A DNA stretch of 64,000 bases from Cereibacter ovatus (GCF_900207575.1 NZ_OAOQ01000006.1:1-64000); one strand, 5' to 3'. Shown: positions 17,742 through 27,571, counted from the first letter of the stretch. Program-made: numbers and translations. The notes: generated from the letters alone by a model not told the origin.

Positions 17742-18875
17742 ATGTCGCTGAATCACGTCCGCCCCTGGCGCAACATCCACCGCCGCCCGTCGCGGCAGAT
17801 CATGGTGGGGAATGTTCCGGTGGGCGGGGACGCGCCGATCTCGGTGCAGACGATGACCAACACCATCACCGCCGATGCCCAGGCCACCATCGATCAGGTG
17901 CTGCGCTGTGCCGCCGCCGGGGCCGATATCGTGCGGGTCTCGGTGCCGGACGAGGCGTCGACCAAAGCTCTCAAAGCGATCGTGGCGGCCAGCCCGGTCC
18001 CCTTGGTGGCCGACATCCATTTCCACTACAAACGTGCGATCGAGGCCGCCGAAGCCGGCGCCGCCTGCCTGCGGATCAACCCGGGCAATATCGGTGACGA
18101 AAGCCGCGTGCGCGAGGTCATCAAGGCCGCGAAGGACCATGGCTGTTCGATCCGCATCGGGGTGAACGCCGGCTCGCTGGAAAAGCATCTGCTGGACAAA
18201 TATGGCGAACCCTGTCCCGAAGCGATGGTCGATTCCGGTATGGATCACATCAAGATCCTTCAGGACAACGATTTCCACGAATTCAAGATTTCGGTGAAGG
18301 CGTCGGATGTGTTCCTGTCGGCCGCTGCCTATCAGGCGCTGGCCGAGGTGACGGATGCCCCGATCCATCTGGGCATCACCGAGGCGGGTGGTCTGACCGC
18401 GGGCACGGTGAAATCGGCGGTGGGTCTTGGCAATCTGCTGTGGTCGGGCATCGGTGATACGCTGCGGGTGTCGCTGTCCGCCGATCCGGTCGAAGAAGTG
18501 AAGGTCGGCTACGAGATTCTGAAGTCGCTCGGGCTGCGCCACCGCGGCGTCACGATCATTTCCTGCCCGTCCTGCGCGCGGCAGGGCTTCGATGTCATCA
18601 AGACCGTGGCCGCGCTTGAGGATCGCTTGGCGCATGTCACCACCTCGATGAGTCTGTCGATCATCGGCTGCGTGGTGAACGGCCCGGGCGAGGCGCTGAT
18701 GACCGACATCGGCTTTACCGGAGGCGGGAACGGATCGGGCATGGTCTATCTGGCGGGCAAGCAGGTCCACAAGCTGGGCAACGACCGCATGGTGGACGAG
18801 ATCGTGGCCATGGTCGAGGCCAAGGCCGCCGAGATCGAGGCCGAAAAGGCCGCCTCGGCCGAAGCGGCCGAGTAA
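17742..18875 (+). CDS. ispG: (E)-4-hydroxy-3-methylbut-2-enyl-diphosphate synthase
   Basis: Iron-sulfur enzyme of the MEP isoprenoid pathway that reduces methylerythritol cyclodiphosphate to HMBPP. 377 aa. The 4Fe-4S cysteines are visible in SCPSCARQG and in GCVVNGPGE. The TIM-barrel N-terminal half holds VQTMTNT and [10 protein letters not shown] start at ATG 17742 since IspG proteins begin shortly before the RR-x-S/T-R segment; the longer frame adds residues from the upstream spacer. It ends in an Ala/Glu-rich tail ([14 protein letters not shown]) that is dispensable-looking. Confidence 0.96.
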   Translation: MSLNHVRPWRNIHRRPSRQIMVGNVPVGGDAPISVQTMTNTITADAQATIDQVLRCAAAGADIVRVSVPDEASTKALKAIVAASPVPLVADIHFHYKRAIEAAEAGAACLRINPGNIGDESRVREVIKAAKDHGCSIRIGVNAGSLEKHLLDKYGEPCPEAMVDSGMDHIKILQDNDFHEFKISVKASDVFLSAAAYQALAEVTDAPIHLGITEAGGLTAGTVKSAVGLGNLLWSGIGDTLRVSLSADPVEEVKVGYEILKSLGLRHRGVTIISCPSCARQGFDVIKTVAALEDRLAHVTTSMSLSIIGCVVNGPGEALMTDIGFTGGGNGSGMVYLAGKQVHKLGNDRMVDEIVAMVEAKAAEIEAEKAASAEAAE

Positions 18876-18899
18876 AGCCCATCCCCCCATCGCCAAGCA

Positions 18900-18923
18900 A
18901 AAGGCGCCCCGCGGGGCGCCTTT
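18900..18923. terminator. Bidirectional terminator between ispG and dsbA-like gene
   Basis: AAAGGCGCCCC and GGGGCGCCTTT form an eleven-pair stem with a two-base (GC) centre between two convergent genes. A-rich and T-rich flanks on both strands suit termination in both directions. Confidence 0.8.
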
Positions 18924-18963
18924 GTCATTCGCGCTTCGTGGAATGCAGCGTGCGGCGCACCGC

Positions 18964-19701
18964 TCAGTCCGCGCGCTGGCCAGCCACGATCTGGCGCATC
19001 CCGTCCAGCGGAACATAGCCCCGCACCATCGTCCGGTCGATCACGAAGGTCGGCGTGCCCGAGATTTCCAGCGTTGTCGCAAGGTCGTGGTTGGCGGCGA
19101 TTACCCGTGTCACCTCGTCGGCGTTCATCCGGTCGAGGATCGCGGTGCGATCCAGCTTCATGTCGTCGGCCAGCCGGCCAAGCGTGTCGGTCGTGACGGC
19201 ACCGCGCAGCGCAAGCAGTCGGTCATGTGCCAGCTTGTAGGCGTCAGCCCCGGCCAGTTGCAGCACCGCGATGGCAAAGCGCGAGGCGGTTACCGACTCC
19301 TCGCCCAGAATTGGATATTCCTTCAGCACGAAGCGGATGTTGCCGTCGGATTTCACCAGTTCCTCGACCTCCTCGTTCGCCTTGCGGCAATAGCCGCAGC
19401 GATAGTCGATGAACTCGACCACGGTGATGTCGCCGTCCGGATTGCCGCCGACCCAGCTTGCCGGGTCGCGGAAGATCTCGTCCGCGTGGGTGGCAAGGCG
19501 TTCCAGATCGGCATTCACCTGATCGGCCTGCTGGCGTTCTTCCAGCGCGGTGAACGCCTCCATCAACACTTCGGGATGTTCGAGCAGATAGGCGCGCACC
19601 TCATTGCGGAAAGCCTTGCGTTCGGAATCGCTCATTTCGGCCTGGGCCGGCAGGGTCAGCGCAAGGGTCAGGGCGGCGGCACCGAGGGGGATCAGTTTCA
19701 T
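18964..19701 (-). CDS. DsbA-family periplasmic thiol:disulfide oxidoreductase
   Basis: 245-aa exported thioredoxin-fold protein. Signal peptide MKLIPLGAAALTLALTLPAQA. A charged helical region about residues 25-70 resembles the N-terminal oligomerisation stalk of ScsC/BdbD-like proteins. The active site CGYC is at Cys102-Cys105 (FIDYRCGYCRKA) and the cis-proline loop is GTPTFVI. It likely oxidises or isomerises disulfides in exported proteins, which may include c-type cytochrome partners. Convergent with ispG, divergent from the aminotransferase gene. Confidence 0.88.
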   Translation of the reverse strand: MKLIPLGAAALTLALTLPAQAEMSDSERKAFRNEVRAYLLEHPEVLMEAFTALEERQQADQVNADLERLATHADEIFRDPASWVGGNPDGDITVVEFIDYRCGYCRKANEEVEELVKSDGNIRFVLKEYPILGEESVTASRFAIAVLQLAGADAYKLAHDRLLALRGAVTTDTLGRLADDMKLDRTAILDRMNADEVTRVIAANHDLATTLEISGTPTFVIDRTMVRGYVPLDGMRQIVAGQRAD

Positions 19702-19845
19702 ATGGGACTCCGGTTGGCGGACAGGGGTTCAGGAACACCGATCCGGGCCGGTTGGCAAGCCGGAAGCGGCGCATGGGCGGCGGGCCGCCATTGACCTTCC
19801 TCCCTCGACGTTTCAGGAACGCATGAGAAGTCCAAGAGGCGGAAC

Positions 19846-21036
19846 ATGCGGGTTTCAAGGCGTGGGGCGGTCGACCCCTTCATTGTGATGGATGTGATGG
19901 AGCAGGCGCGGGCGCTGGAGGCTGCGGGGCGGTCGATCATCCATATGGAGGTGGGCCAGCCCGGCACAGCGGCGCCGGCGGGGGCGCGGGCGGCGCTTGC
20001 GCAGGCGATGGAGACGGGGCCGTTGGGCTATACCGTGGCGCTTGGCCTGCCTGAATTGCGCGCGGGCATCGCCGGCCTTTACCGGCGCTGGTATGGTATC
20101 GATCTGGACCCGGCCCGCGTTGTGGTGACGGCGGGATCATCCGCGGCCTTTCTGCTGGCTTTTTCGGCGCTGTTCGATGCGGGCGAGCGGGTGGCGCTGG
20201 GAGAGCCGGGCTATCCGAGCTACCGTCAGATCCTGCGGGCGCTGTCGCTGGAGCCCGTGGGCATTCCCACCGCCGAGGCGAACCGGCTTCAGCCGGTGCC
20301 GGCCGATCTGGAAGGGGTGCCGGATCTGGCGGGGCTGATCGTCGCCTCGCCGGGCAATCCGTCGGGCACGATGCTGTCGCGCGAGGCGCTGTCGGCGCTG
20401 ATCAACTATGCGCAGGCCCGCGATATCGCCTTTATCTCGGACGAGATCTATCACGGGCTGGATTATGGCACGCCTGCGGTCTCTGCGCTGGAGATCTCGG
20501 ACGATGTTTATGTGGTGAACTCGTTTTCGAAGTATTTTTCGATGACGGGATGGCGGCTGGGCTGGCTGGTGGTGCCCGAGGCGCATGTGCGGCTGATCGA
20601 GCGGCTGGCGGCAAACATGTTCATCTGCCCGCCGCACGCCAGCCAGATCGCGGCGTTGGCGGCGCTGGATTGCCAGCAGGAGTTGGACGCGAACCGCGCG
20701 ATTTATGCCGAGAACCGCCGGCTGGTGCTGGAGGGGCTGCCGAAGGCGGGGTTCACGAAATTCGCGCCGCCGGACGGGGCGTTCTATGTCTATGCCGATG
20801 TGTCGGATCTGACCGACGACAGCCTGGCTTTCGCGGCTGAAATCCTGCGCGAGGCGGGGGTTGCGGTGACGCCGGGGCTGGATTTCGATCCGGTTCGCGG
20901 GGCGCGGACCTTGCGGTTTTCCTATGCGCGGGCGACCGAGGACATCGTCGAGGGCTTGCGGCGGCTTTGCGATTTCATGGCGCGGCGCCGGCGGCCGGTG
21001 TCGGAGCCTCCGGCGGGGATATTTGGGCCAGAATGA
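19846..21036 (+). CDS. Class I/II PLP-dependent aminotransferase
   Basis: 396-aa fold-type I aminotransferase of the AspC/AlaT-like group. The PLP lysine lies in NSFSKYFSMTGWRLGW; NPSGT, the DEIYHGLDYG segment and LRFSYA complete the set. The substrate cannot be fixed. The last ten codons (EPPAGIFGPE) and the stop are supplied by a dispersed repeat (21001-21040), so the natural C-terminus was probably lost or extended when the repeat arrived. The TGA overlaps the ATG of the amidase gene, giving an ATGA coupling. Confidence 0.88.
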   Translation: MRVSRRGAVDPFIVMDVMEQARALEAAGRSIIHMEVGQPGTAAPAGARAALAQAMETGPLGYTVALGLPELRAGIAGLYRRWYGIDLDPARVVVTAGSSAAFLLAFSALFDAGERVALGEPGYPSYRQILRALSLEPVGIPTAEANRLQPVPADLEGVPDLAGLIVASPGNPSGTMLSREALSALINYAQARDIAFISDEIYHGLDYGTPAVSALEISDDVYVVNSFSKYFSMTGWRLGWLVVPEAHVRLIERLAANMFICPPHASQIAALAALDCQQELDANRAIYAENRRLVLEGLPKAGFTKFAPPDGAFYVYADVSDLTDDSLAFAAEILREAGVAVTPGLDFDPVRGARTLRFSYARATEDIVEGLRRLCDFMARRRRPVSEPPAGIFGPE

Positions 21037-21040
21037 AAGC
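21001..21040 (+). repeat. Dispersed repeat, short form (copy C), inside coding sequence
   Basis: Contains GAGCCTCCGGCGGGGATATT and the shared tail TGGGCCAGAATGAAAGC. It is nearly identical to the copy at 40747-40786. Here it is translated: it encodes the last residues and stop codon of the aminotransferase, and its AATGAAA supplies the overlapping start codon of the amidase. Confidence 0.85.
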
Positions 21041-22244
21041 GCGGGCGGGAACAGGGGCGGCGGCACTGCTGGCGGCGGCGGTGCTGGCGGGGGCCGGTGT
21101 GGCGCAGGAGTTGACGGCTTTGGCGCGGCTGGATGCCGAGCGGTCGGAGGTGGTCGATCGCGGCTGGAGCGGGGTCGGGATCGAGTTGCAACTGTCGCAG
21201 CCGGTGCCCTGGCGTGTGCGGGTGCTGGACGGACCGCCGCGGCTGGTGATGGATTTCCGTGAGGTCGATTTTGCCGGCGTGGCGCGGATGCGCGAGGAGA
21301 GCGACCGGGTGACGGGCGTGCGCGCCGGGGCGTTCCGGGCCGGCTGGTCGCGGTTGGTGTTGATGTTGGATCGACCTTTCGTGGTCGAGCAGGCCGGGAT
21401 GCGGACTGTTGACGGGGCGCGGATTTCGGTCGGGTTGCGCAAGGCATCGGCCGAGGAATTCGCCGCGGCGGTGGCGGCGCCCGAACCTGCGGGTTGGGTT
21501 TTGCCGAAGGCTGTCGGTGCGGTGGTGCCGCAGGGCGCGGGGCCGCTGACGGTGGTGCTGGATCCGGGGCATGGTGGGATCGATCCCGGCGCCGAGCGGG
21601 CGGGGGTCAGCGAGGCCGGCTTGATGCTGACCTTTGCGCGCGAGTTGCGCGAGGCTTTGTTGCGGGATGGCGGGTTTCGGGTGGTGATGACCCGCGACGA
21701 GGATATCTTTGTGCCGCTGGAGACCCGGATTACGCTGGCGCGCGAGGCGGGGGGGCAGGTGTTGCTCTCGCTTCATGCCGATGCGCTGGCCGAGGGTGAG
21801 GCGGTGGGCGCCACGCTTTACACGCTGGCCGAGGACGCATCGGAGGCCGCGGCGGCGACGCTGGCCGAGCGGCACGACCGGGACGATCTGTTGTCCGGTG
21901 TGGATCTGACCGGGCATGACGATCTGGTGGCGACGGTGTTGATGGACATGGCGCGGACCGAGACCGGGCCGCGGAATGAACGGTTGGCGCTGGCGCTGGA
22001 AGCCGCGATCAAGGCCGAGGGGTTGGCGATGCATCGTCATCCGCGGCAGGCGGCGGGGTTTTCGGTGTTGAAGTCGCCCGATCTGCCCTCAATCCTGGTC
22101 GAGACCGGGTTCATGTCGAGCGATGCCGATCTGGCACGGTTGCGCGATCCGGTCTGGCGGGCGGTGATGGCGGGGGCGCTGGTCGAGGGGCTGAAGGTCT
22201 GGGCGAAAGAGGATGCCGCGCTGAAGGATCTGCTGCGGCGGTGA
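21033..22244 (+). CDS. N-acetylmuramoyl-L-alanine amidase (AMIN + Amidase_3)
   Basis: 403-aa periplasmic amidase that cuts the lactyl-peptide bond in murein during cell separation (AmiC-type). N-terminal signal peptide MKARAGTGAAALLAAAVLAG ending near GVAQ, then an AMIN targeting domain (about residues 30-145), a linker, and the zinc amidase domain with DPGHGGIDPGA, a conserved Glu (VSEAGL), LSLHAD and VETGFMSS. The start ATG is part of the dispersed repeat, overlapping the aminotransferase stop. The gene is followed 91 bases later by PBP1A, a sensible functional neighbour. Confidence 0.92.
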   Translation: MKARAGTGAAALLAAAVLAGAGVAQELTALARLDAERSEVVDRGWSGVGIELQLSQPVPWRVRVLDGPPRLVMDFREVDFAGVARMREESDRVTGVRAGAFRAGWSRLVLMLDRPFVVEQAGMRTVDGARISVGLRKASAEEFAAAVAAPEPAGWVLPKAVGAVVPQGAGPLTVVLDPGHGGIDPGAERAGVSEAGLMLTFARELREALLRDGGFRVVMTRDEDIFVPLETRITLAREAGGQVLLSLHADALAEGEAVGATLYTLAEDASEAAAATLAERHDRDDLLSGVDLTGHDDLVATVLMDMARTETGPRNERLALALEAAIKAEGLAMHRHPRQAAGFSVLKSPDLPSILVETGFMSSDADLARLRDPVWRAVMAGALVEGLKVWAKEDAALKDLLRR

Positions 22245-22335
22245 TCGCGAAATCGCGAAGCGTGGACGGCAGGGCAGGTTTTGCCCTTTGGGGTTTGCGT
22301 GTGTATAAGGCGGCCAACCAGAGGGGGCACAGCCA

Positions 22336-24885
22336 TTGTTCAGGTTCATCGGGTCATTCTTCGGGGCGATCTTCACGGCGCTGACGTTGGGATTGCTGGC
22401 GCTGGCCCTGACCATTGGCGCGGTGTTCTGGATGTATTCCCGCGACTTGCCCAGCCACGAAAGCCTTGCGCAATATTCGCCTCCCACCATCAGCCGGATC
22501 TATTCCGGCGAGGGGCGCATCATCGACGAGTTCGCCCAGGAGCGGCGGATCTTTGCCCCGATCGAGGAAATCCCCGATCTGGTGAAGCAGGCATTCATCT
22601 CGGCCGAGGACAAGAACTTCTACACCCACCACGGTTACGATGCGCGGGGGATTGCCGCGGCCGCGATCGAGGCCATCCGGTCGCGCGGAAAGAACGTGCG
22701 TGGCGCCTCGACCATCACGCAGCAGGTGATGAAGAACTTTCTGCTGTCGGGCGACCGCACAGGGGAGCGCAAGATCAAGGAGATCATCCTTGCCACCCGG
22801 ATCGAGGAGACGCTGTCCAAGGACAAGATCCTTGAACTTTACCTGAACGAGATCTTTCTGGGTCAGAACAGCTATGGTGTGGCTGCCGCGGCGCAGACCT
22901 ATTTCAACAAGACGCTGGCGCAGCTGACCCCGGCCGAGGCCGCGACGCTGGCCGCCATGCCGCAGGCGCCCAGCCAGTATCACCCGGTTCGCGCCAAGGA
23001 GCGGGTGACGGAACGGCGCAACTATGTCCTGCGCGAGATGTTCGAGAATGGCCATCTGGATGAAGCCACGCTGATGGCCTCGTTGAACGAGCCGCTGAAA
23101 TCGGTGCAGAATGGCGACTATCCCGCCTTCCGCGAGGCGCTGCCGCCGCGCGATTATTTCACCGACGAGATCCGGCGCCAGTTGTCGTCCGAGTTCGGCG
23201 AGCAGGAGTTCTTCGGCGGCGGTTTGACCATCCGCGCCACCATCGACCGGGAATTGCAGGCCGAAGCCGCCGCCGCGCTGCGCGACGGGTTGGAGAAGTT
23301 CGACCGCGGGCAGGGGATCTGGCGCGGCACGCGTCTGACGATTGCGGCCGAGCAGCTGGGCAAGGAAGCCGACTGGCGCGCGGCGCTGGCCGAGGTGTCG
23401 GCGCCGCGCGACGTGCCGGGCTGGCATCCGGCGGTGGTGCTGTCGCTGGGCGACAATGCCGCCCGCATCGGCATCGAGGGTGTGGCCGAGGATGAGGATG
23501 GCCATTTCATCCCGGCCGAGGATGTCTCATGGGCGCGCAAGCGGCTGGCCAATGGCAAGCTGGGGCCGAAGGCGCGGCGTGCGGGCGATCTGGTCGAGGT
23601 GGGCGAGGTGGTGCTTGTGCGCGCCGTCACCGCCGAGGATGGCAGTTTCCGGCGCTGGTCGTTGCGGCAGGTGCCCGATGTTCAGGGCGCCTTCATGGCG
23701 ATGGATGTGAACTCGGGCCGGGTTCTGGCGATGCAGGGCGGGTTCAGCTATCAGTCTTCGGTGTTCAACCGTGCCACGCAGGCCACGCGCCAGCCGGGGT
23801 CCAGCTTCAAGCCCTTCGTCTATGCCGCGGCGCTGGATTCGGGCTTTACTCCTGCCACCATCGTGATCGATGCCCCGATCGAGGTGCAGACGGCGCAGGG
23901 TCTTTGGACGCCCAAGAACGCCTCGGGCAAGTTCTATGGTCCGACGCCGCTGCGCACGGGGATCGAGCAGTCGCGCAACCTGATGACGGTGCGGATCGCG
24001 CAGGAAATCGGGATGGAGACCGTCGCCGCCTATGCCGAACGCTTCGGGGTCTATGACCGGATGGGCCAGTTCCTTGCCAACTCGCTGGGGGCGGAAGAGA
24101 CCACGCTGTTCAAGATGGTGGCGGCCTATGCCATGTTCGCCAACGGTGGCGAACGGGTGGAACCGACGCTGGTCGACCGGGTGCAGGACCGCTTTGGCCG
24201 CACCATCTATCGCCATGACCGCCGGATCTGCGAGGATTGCACCCAGCCCAGCCTGCCCAATGGCCGGGCGCCGCATATCGCATCAAAGCGCGAGCGGGTG
24301 ATGGATGCGATCACCGCCTATCAGTTGACCTCGATGATGCAGGGCGTGGTGCAGCGCGGCACCGGCCGCGGCATCAATCTGCCGGTGCCGGTGGCTGGCA
24401 AGACCGGCACCACCAACGATGCCAAGGACGTGTGGTTCATCGGCTATACCTCGAACATCGTGGCGGGCTGCTACATCGGCTATGACCAGCCGCGCAGCAT
24501 GGGGTCGGCTTCGGGGGGCGGCTTCTGCGGGCCGGTCTTCCAGAGCTTCATGGCAAAGGCGGTCAAGACCTATGGCGGGTCCGAGTTCCGGGTGCCTCCG
24601 GGCGGCTATTTCATCAAGATCGACCGCTTCACCGGATCGCGGCTGCCCGACGATGCGACCGGGCCGAATGTCGTCGCGGAATATTTCCGGCAGGGCGAAG
24701 ATCCGGTCTTCGGCCTTGGCGCGATGGTGGATGGCGGCTTTGCCATGGGGGCGAACCTGCCGCTGTTCGCCTATGGCGAAGATGAGGGCGCGGAAGCCGC
24801 GACCGTCACCACCGCCACCGGCGAGCGCAAGGTGATCCCGAAGAAGGCCGATTTCGGCACGCTCAGTTCGGGCGGCCTCTACTGA
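22336..24885 (+). CDS. Penicillin-binding protein 1A (bifunctional transglycosylase/transpeptidase)
   Basis: 849-aa class A PBP. One N-terminal membrane anchor (residues about 5-35), the GT51 glycosyltransferase domain with SAEDKNFYTHHG near residue 87 and RGASTITQQ, an inserted OB-like domain, and the transpeptidase domain with SxxK nucleophile in QPGSSFKP (near residue 490), SRN and KTGTTN. It polymerises and cross-links peptidoglycan in the periplasm. Translation appears to start at TTG 22336: GAGGGGG lies nine bases in front, and the protein then begins MFRFIGS as expected for the anchor. Confidence 0.93.
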   Translation: MFRFIGSFFGAIFTALTLGLLALALTIGAVFWMYSRDLPSHESLAQYSPPTISRIYSGEGRIIDEFAQERRIFAPIEEIPDLVKQAFISAEDKNFYTHHGYDARGIAAAAIEAIRSRGKNVRGASTITQQVMKNFLLSGDRTGERKIKEIILATRIEETLSKDKILELYLNEIFLGQNSYGVAAAAQTYFNKTLAQLTPAEAATLAAMPQAPSQYHPVRAKERVTERRNYVLREMFENGHLDEATLMASLNEPLKSVQNGDYPAFREALPPRDYFTDEIRRQLSSEFGEQEFFGGGLTIRATIDRELQAEAAAALRDGLEKFDRGQGIWRGTRLTIAAEQLGKEADWRAALAEVSAPRDVPGWHPAVVLSLGDNAARIGIEGVAEDEDGHFIPAEDVSWARKRLANGKLGPKARRAGDLVEVGEVVLVRAVTAEDGSFRRWSLRQVPDVQGAFMAMDVNSGRVLAMQGGFSYQSSVFNRATQATRQPGSSFKPFVYAAALDSGFTPATIVIDAPIEVQTAQGLWTPKNASGKFYGPTPLRTGIEQSRNLMTVRIAQEIGMETVAAYAERFGVYDRMGQFLANSLGAEETTLFKMVAAYAMFANGGERVEPTLVDRVQDRFGRTIYRHDRRICEDCTQPSLPNGRAPHIASKRERVMDAITAYQLTSMMQGVVQRGTGRGINLPVPVAGKTGTTNDAKDVWFIGYTSNIVAGCYIGYDQPRSMGSASGGGFCGPVFQSFMAKAVKTYGGSEFRVPPGGYFIKIDRFTGSRLPDDATGPNVVAEYFRQGEDPVFGLGAMVDGGFAMGANLPLFAYGEDEGAEAATVTTATGERKVIPKKADFGTLSSGGLY

Positions 24886-24977
24886 CCCACCTGCTTCCTT
24901 CCGTCCGGCAGCCGGCCTTGCCCGCCTGTCGCCTTCGCGCTATCACCCGCGCCTGAACCGTTCCGAGGATCCCTCTC

Positions 24978-26105
24978 ATGCGCACCGAGACCCAGTATCA
25001 AGTCGAGGCCATCAAGCGTTCGCTGGAATTGCTGGCGCAGCGCATGGACCTTGAGACCGCGCCGCATCGGCTGGAAGAATTCGATGCGATGATCGAAGAC
25101 GGCAACCTGTGGAACGACCCGGCCCGCGCGCAAAAGCTGATGCGGGAACGTCAGGCGCTGATGGACCAGTTGTCGACCTATCGGCTGATCGACAGCGGAT
25201 TGCGCGACAATGTCGAGTTGATCGAGTTGGGCGAGGCCGAGGGCGACGAGGAAATCGTGACCGAGGCCGAAGCCGCGATCCGCGCGCTGGTGGAAACCGC
25301 CCGTGCCAAGGAACTTGAGGCGCTGCTGGACGGCGAGGCCGACCGCAACGACACCTTCCTTGAAATCAACGCCGGCGCGGGGGGCACGGAAAGCTGCGAC
25401 TGGGCCTCGATGCTGGCGCGGATGTATGTCCGCTGGGCCGAGAAGAAGGGCTACAAGGTCGAGCTTCAGTCGGAAAACGCGGGCGAGGAAGCCGGGATCA
25501 AGTCGGCGGCCTACAAGATCAGCGGGCCGAACGCCTATGGCTGGCTGAAATCGGAAAGCGGCGTGCACCGTCTGGTGCGGATCTCGCCTTATGATTCGGC
25601 GGCGCGGCGGCACACCTCGTTCAGTTCGGTCTGGGTCTATCCGGTGGTCGATGACAATATCGAGATCGACATCCCGGCCAACGACATCCGTATCGACACC
25701 TATCGGTCTTCCGGGGCGGGCGGGCAGCACGTCAACACCACCGACTCGGCGGTGCGGATCACCCACCTGCCCACCAATATCGTCGTGACCTCGTCGATGA
25801 AGTCGCAGCACCAGAACCGCGAGGCGGCGATGAACGCGCTGAAGGCGCGGCTTTACCAGTTGGAACTGGACAAGCGGAACGCCGAGATCAACGCCCAGCA
25901 CGCCGCCAAAGGCGAAGCGGGCTGGGGCAATCAGATCAGATCCTATGTGCTGCAACCCTACCAGATGGTGAAGGATCTGCGCACCGGGGTCGAAACCTCG
26001 GACACGCAGGGCGTTCTGGATGGCGATCTGGACCGCTTCATGGCGGCGACGCTGGCGCAGGATGTGGCCGGCAAAAGCCGGGCCGAGGCCAACGCCGGCG
26101 ACTGA
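24978..26105 (+). CDS. prfB: Peptide chain release factor 2
   Basis: RF2 ends translation at UGA and UAA. 375 aa. The catalytic GGQ lies near residue 250 ([17 protein letters not shown]). The codon-reading loop, SPF in E. coli RF2, is SPY here ([15 protein letters not shown]), near residue 204. The gene is one continuous frame: the autoregulatory +1 frameshift at an in-frame UGA found in many bacteria is absent, so it must be controlled another way. Start [15 protein letters not shown] is the usual alphaproteobacterial N-terminus. Confidence 0.96.
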   Translation: MRTETQYQVEAIKRSLELLAQRMDLETAPHRLEEFDAMIEDGNLWNDPARAQKLMRERQALMDQLSTYRLIDSGLRDNVELIELGEAEGDEEIVTEAEAAIRALVETARAKELEALLDGEADRNDTFLEINAGAGGTESCDWASMLARMYVRWAEKKGYKVELQSENAGEEAGIKSAAYKISGPNAYGWLKSESGVHRLVRISPYDSAARRHTSFSSVWVYPVVDDNIEIDIPANDIRIDTYRSSGAGGQHVNTTDSAVRITHLPTNIVVTSSMKSQHQNREAAMNALKARLYQLELDKRNAEINAQHAAKGEAGWGNQIRSYVLQPYQMVKDLRTGVETSDTQGVLDGDLDRFMAATLAQDVAGKSRAEANAGD

Positions 26106-26211
26106 CGCGCGGGGCAGGCCGCTCACGACTAAAAGATGAGATGGAGAATCATCTTGGATGGTGGGTGGCGGCTGGACTATTCTTCTCGCTTCGAGAAGGA
26201 GGGGTCTCGGC

Positions 26212-26988
26212 ATGTCACAGGGCTATTCTGAACCCGAAGCCGTGGTTCCCGGGGTGCGCATCCTATCCCCGGACGATCTGCGCTTTGTGCTTGTGGCTGG
26301 AATGCGGGATTTTGCCCGCGCCCCGGCATTCGGTCTGTTTTTCGCCGCCGTCTATGTTCTTTGTGGCTGGATCATCGCCTATGCGCTGATGTCCACCGGA
26401 AATTTCTGGTGGATCCTGCCGGCGGCGGCGGGCTTTCCCATCCTTGGCCCGTTCATCGCCTGCGGTCTTTACGAGGTCAGCCGGCGGCGTGAGGTCGGAG
26501 AGCCGCTGATCTGGTCCGAGGTTCTGGGCGTCATCCGGCGCCAGAAGGATCGGCAGATCCCGTCGATGGCCGCGGTGGTGGTCATCTTCTTTCTGTTCTG
26601 GAACATCGTCTCGCATATGGTCTTTGCGCTGTTCATGGGAACGCAGCCCATGGTCAACATCTCGAATTCATTCGAGATTTTCATGACAGCAAATGGCCTG
26701 ACGCTGCTGGCGGTCGAGATTCTGGTGGGGGCGGTGTTCGTTTCGGTCCTGTTCTCGCTGACCGTGGTCAGCCTGCCGCTGCTGCTTGACCGCGAGGTGG
26801 ATTTTGTCACTGCGATGCTGACCAGCACAGACGTGGTGCGGGCCAATCCGGTTCTGATGTTGTCCTGGGGCATCACCATCGGCGGCGCGCTGTTCTTTGC
26901 GATGCTGCCGGCCTTCCTGGGGCTGCTGGTGGTGCTGCCGGTGCTGGGCCATGCAAGCTGGCATCTGTATCGCCGGGCGCTGGACTGA
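26212..26988 (+). CDS. DUF2189 multi-pass membrane protein
   Basis: 258-aa inner-membrane protein with about six hydrophobic segments arranged in pairs; the sequence pattern (DDLRFVLVAGMRDFARAPAFGLFFA near the N-terminus, GPFIACGLYEVSRRRE in the middle) is that of the DUF2189 family, whose function is not established. ATG 26212 was chosen because AGGAGGGG precedes it at nine bases; the longer frame has no such site. It follows prfB by 106 bases and ends before a good terminator. Confidence 0.85.
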   Translation: MSQGYSEPEAVVPGVRILSPDDLRFVLVAGMRDFARAPAFGLFFAAVYVLCGWIIAYALMSTGNFWWILPAAAGFPILGPFIACGLYEVSRRREVGEPLIWSEVLGVIRRQKDRQIPSMAAVVVIFFLFWNIVSHMVFALFMGTQPMVNISNSFEIFMTANGLTLLAVEILVGAVFVSVLFSLTVVSLPLLLDREVDFVTAMLTSTDVVRANPVLMLSWGITIGGALFFAMLPAFLGLLVVLPVLGHASWHLYRRALD

Positions 26989-27017
26989 CGCGGCGGGATC
27001 TCGCCGGGCCAACAGAA

Positions 27018-27039
27018 AGGGCGCCCGAAGGGGCGCCCT
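27018..27039. terminator. Terminator hairpin between DUF2189 and bactofilin genes
   Basis: AGGGCGCCC-GAAG-GGGCGCCCT, a nine-pair stem with a GNRA-like loop, lies between two convergent genes. Only a short T-rich tail follows, so efficiency is uncertain. Confidence 0.6.
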
Positions 27040-27064
27040 GTGTCGATCCGACGGCGAAACCGGA

Positions 27065-27571
27065 TCAGACGTCGGCGGGCTTGGCCGCCTGCGGGGCAGC
27101 AGCGGCCGGGGCGGCAGGCTTGCCGCTTTGCAGCGGGTCTTCCTGACGCTGGACCGAACCTTCGAAATGGGCACCCGATTCGATGGCGATGGTCTTGTGA
27201 ATGATGTCGCCCTCGACCCGCGCGGTCGAGGTCAGCCGCACCTTCAGACCGCGGACGCGGCCGATCACACGGCCATTCACCACGATGTCATCAGCCACGA
27301 TTTCGCCGCGAATCGTGGCGCTTTCGCCCACGGTCAGCAGATGGGCGCGGATATCGCCCTCAACCGTGCCTTCGACCTGAATATCGCCGGTGGTGCGCAG
27401 GTTTCCGACCACCGTCAGGTCCGACGACAGGACCGAGGCGGACGGCTTCGGTTTCGGCGCGCCGGGCGCAAACTCGGTCGAGGGCTTCTGCACGGGTGCT
27501 TCCTGATTCCTGGGACGGTCGCCTTCGCCCTGTTTGGGGCCCGGCTCGTTGATTCTGCTCTTAGAAAACAT
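27065..27571 (-). CDS. Bactofilin
   Basis: 168-aa cytoskeletal protein. The central part (about residues 48-140) is the bactofilin right-handed beta-helix, visible as short repeating strands with V/I every few residues (LTVVGNLRTTGDIQVEGTV, then ESATIRGEIVADDIV). The Pro-rich termini are the usual disordered tails. Bactofilins self-polymerise at the membrane without nucleotide and position cell-wall enzymes. Its start overlaps the 3' end of the M23 peptidase gene by 11 bases, which supports a shared job in shaping peptidoglycan. Confidence 0.92.
   Translation of the reverse strand: MFSKSRINEPGPKQGEGDRPRNQEAPVQKPSTEFAPGAPKPKPSASVLSSDLTVVGNLRTTGDIQVEGTVEGDIRAHLLTVGESATIRGEIVADDIVVNGRVIGRVRGLKVRLTSTARVEGDIIHKTIAIESGAHFEGSVQRQEDPLQSGKPAAPAAAAPQAAKPADV

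Noticed and set aside
24978-25080. Programmed frameshift in prfB
   Set aside because: Looked for an in-frame TGA near codon 26 with an upstream Shine-Dalgarno; the frame is open and continuous from the ATG.
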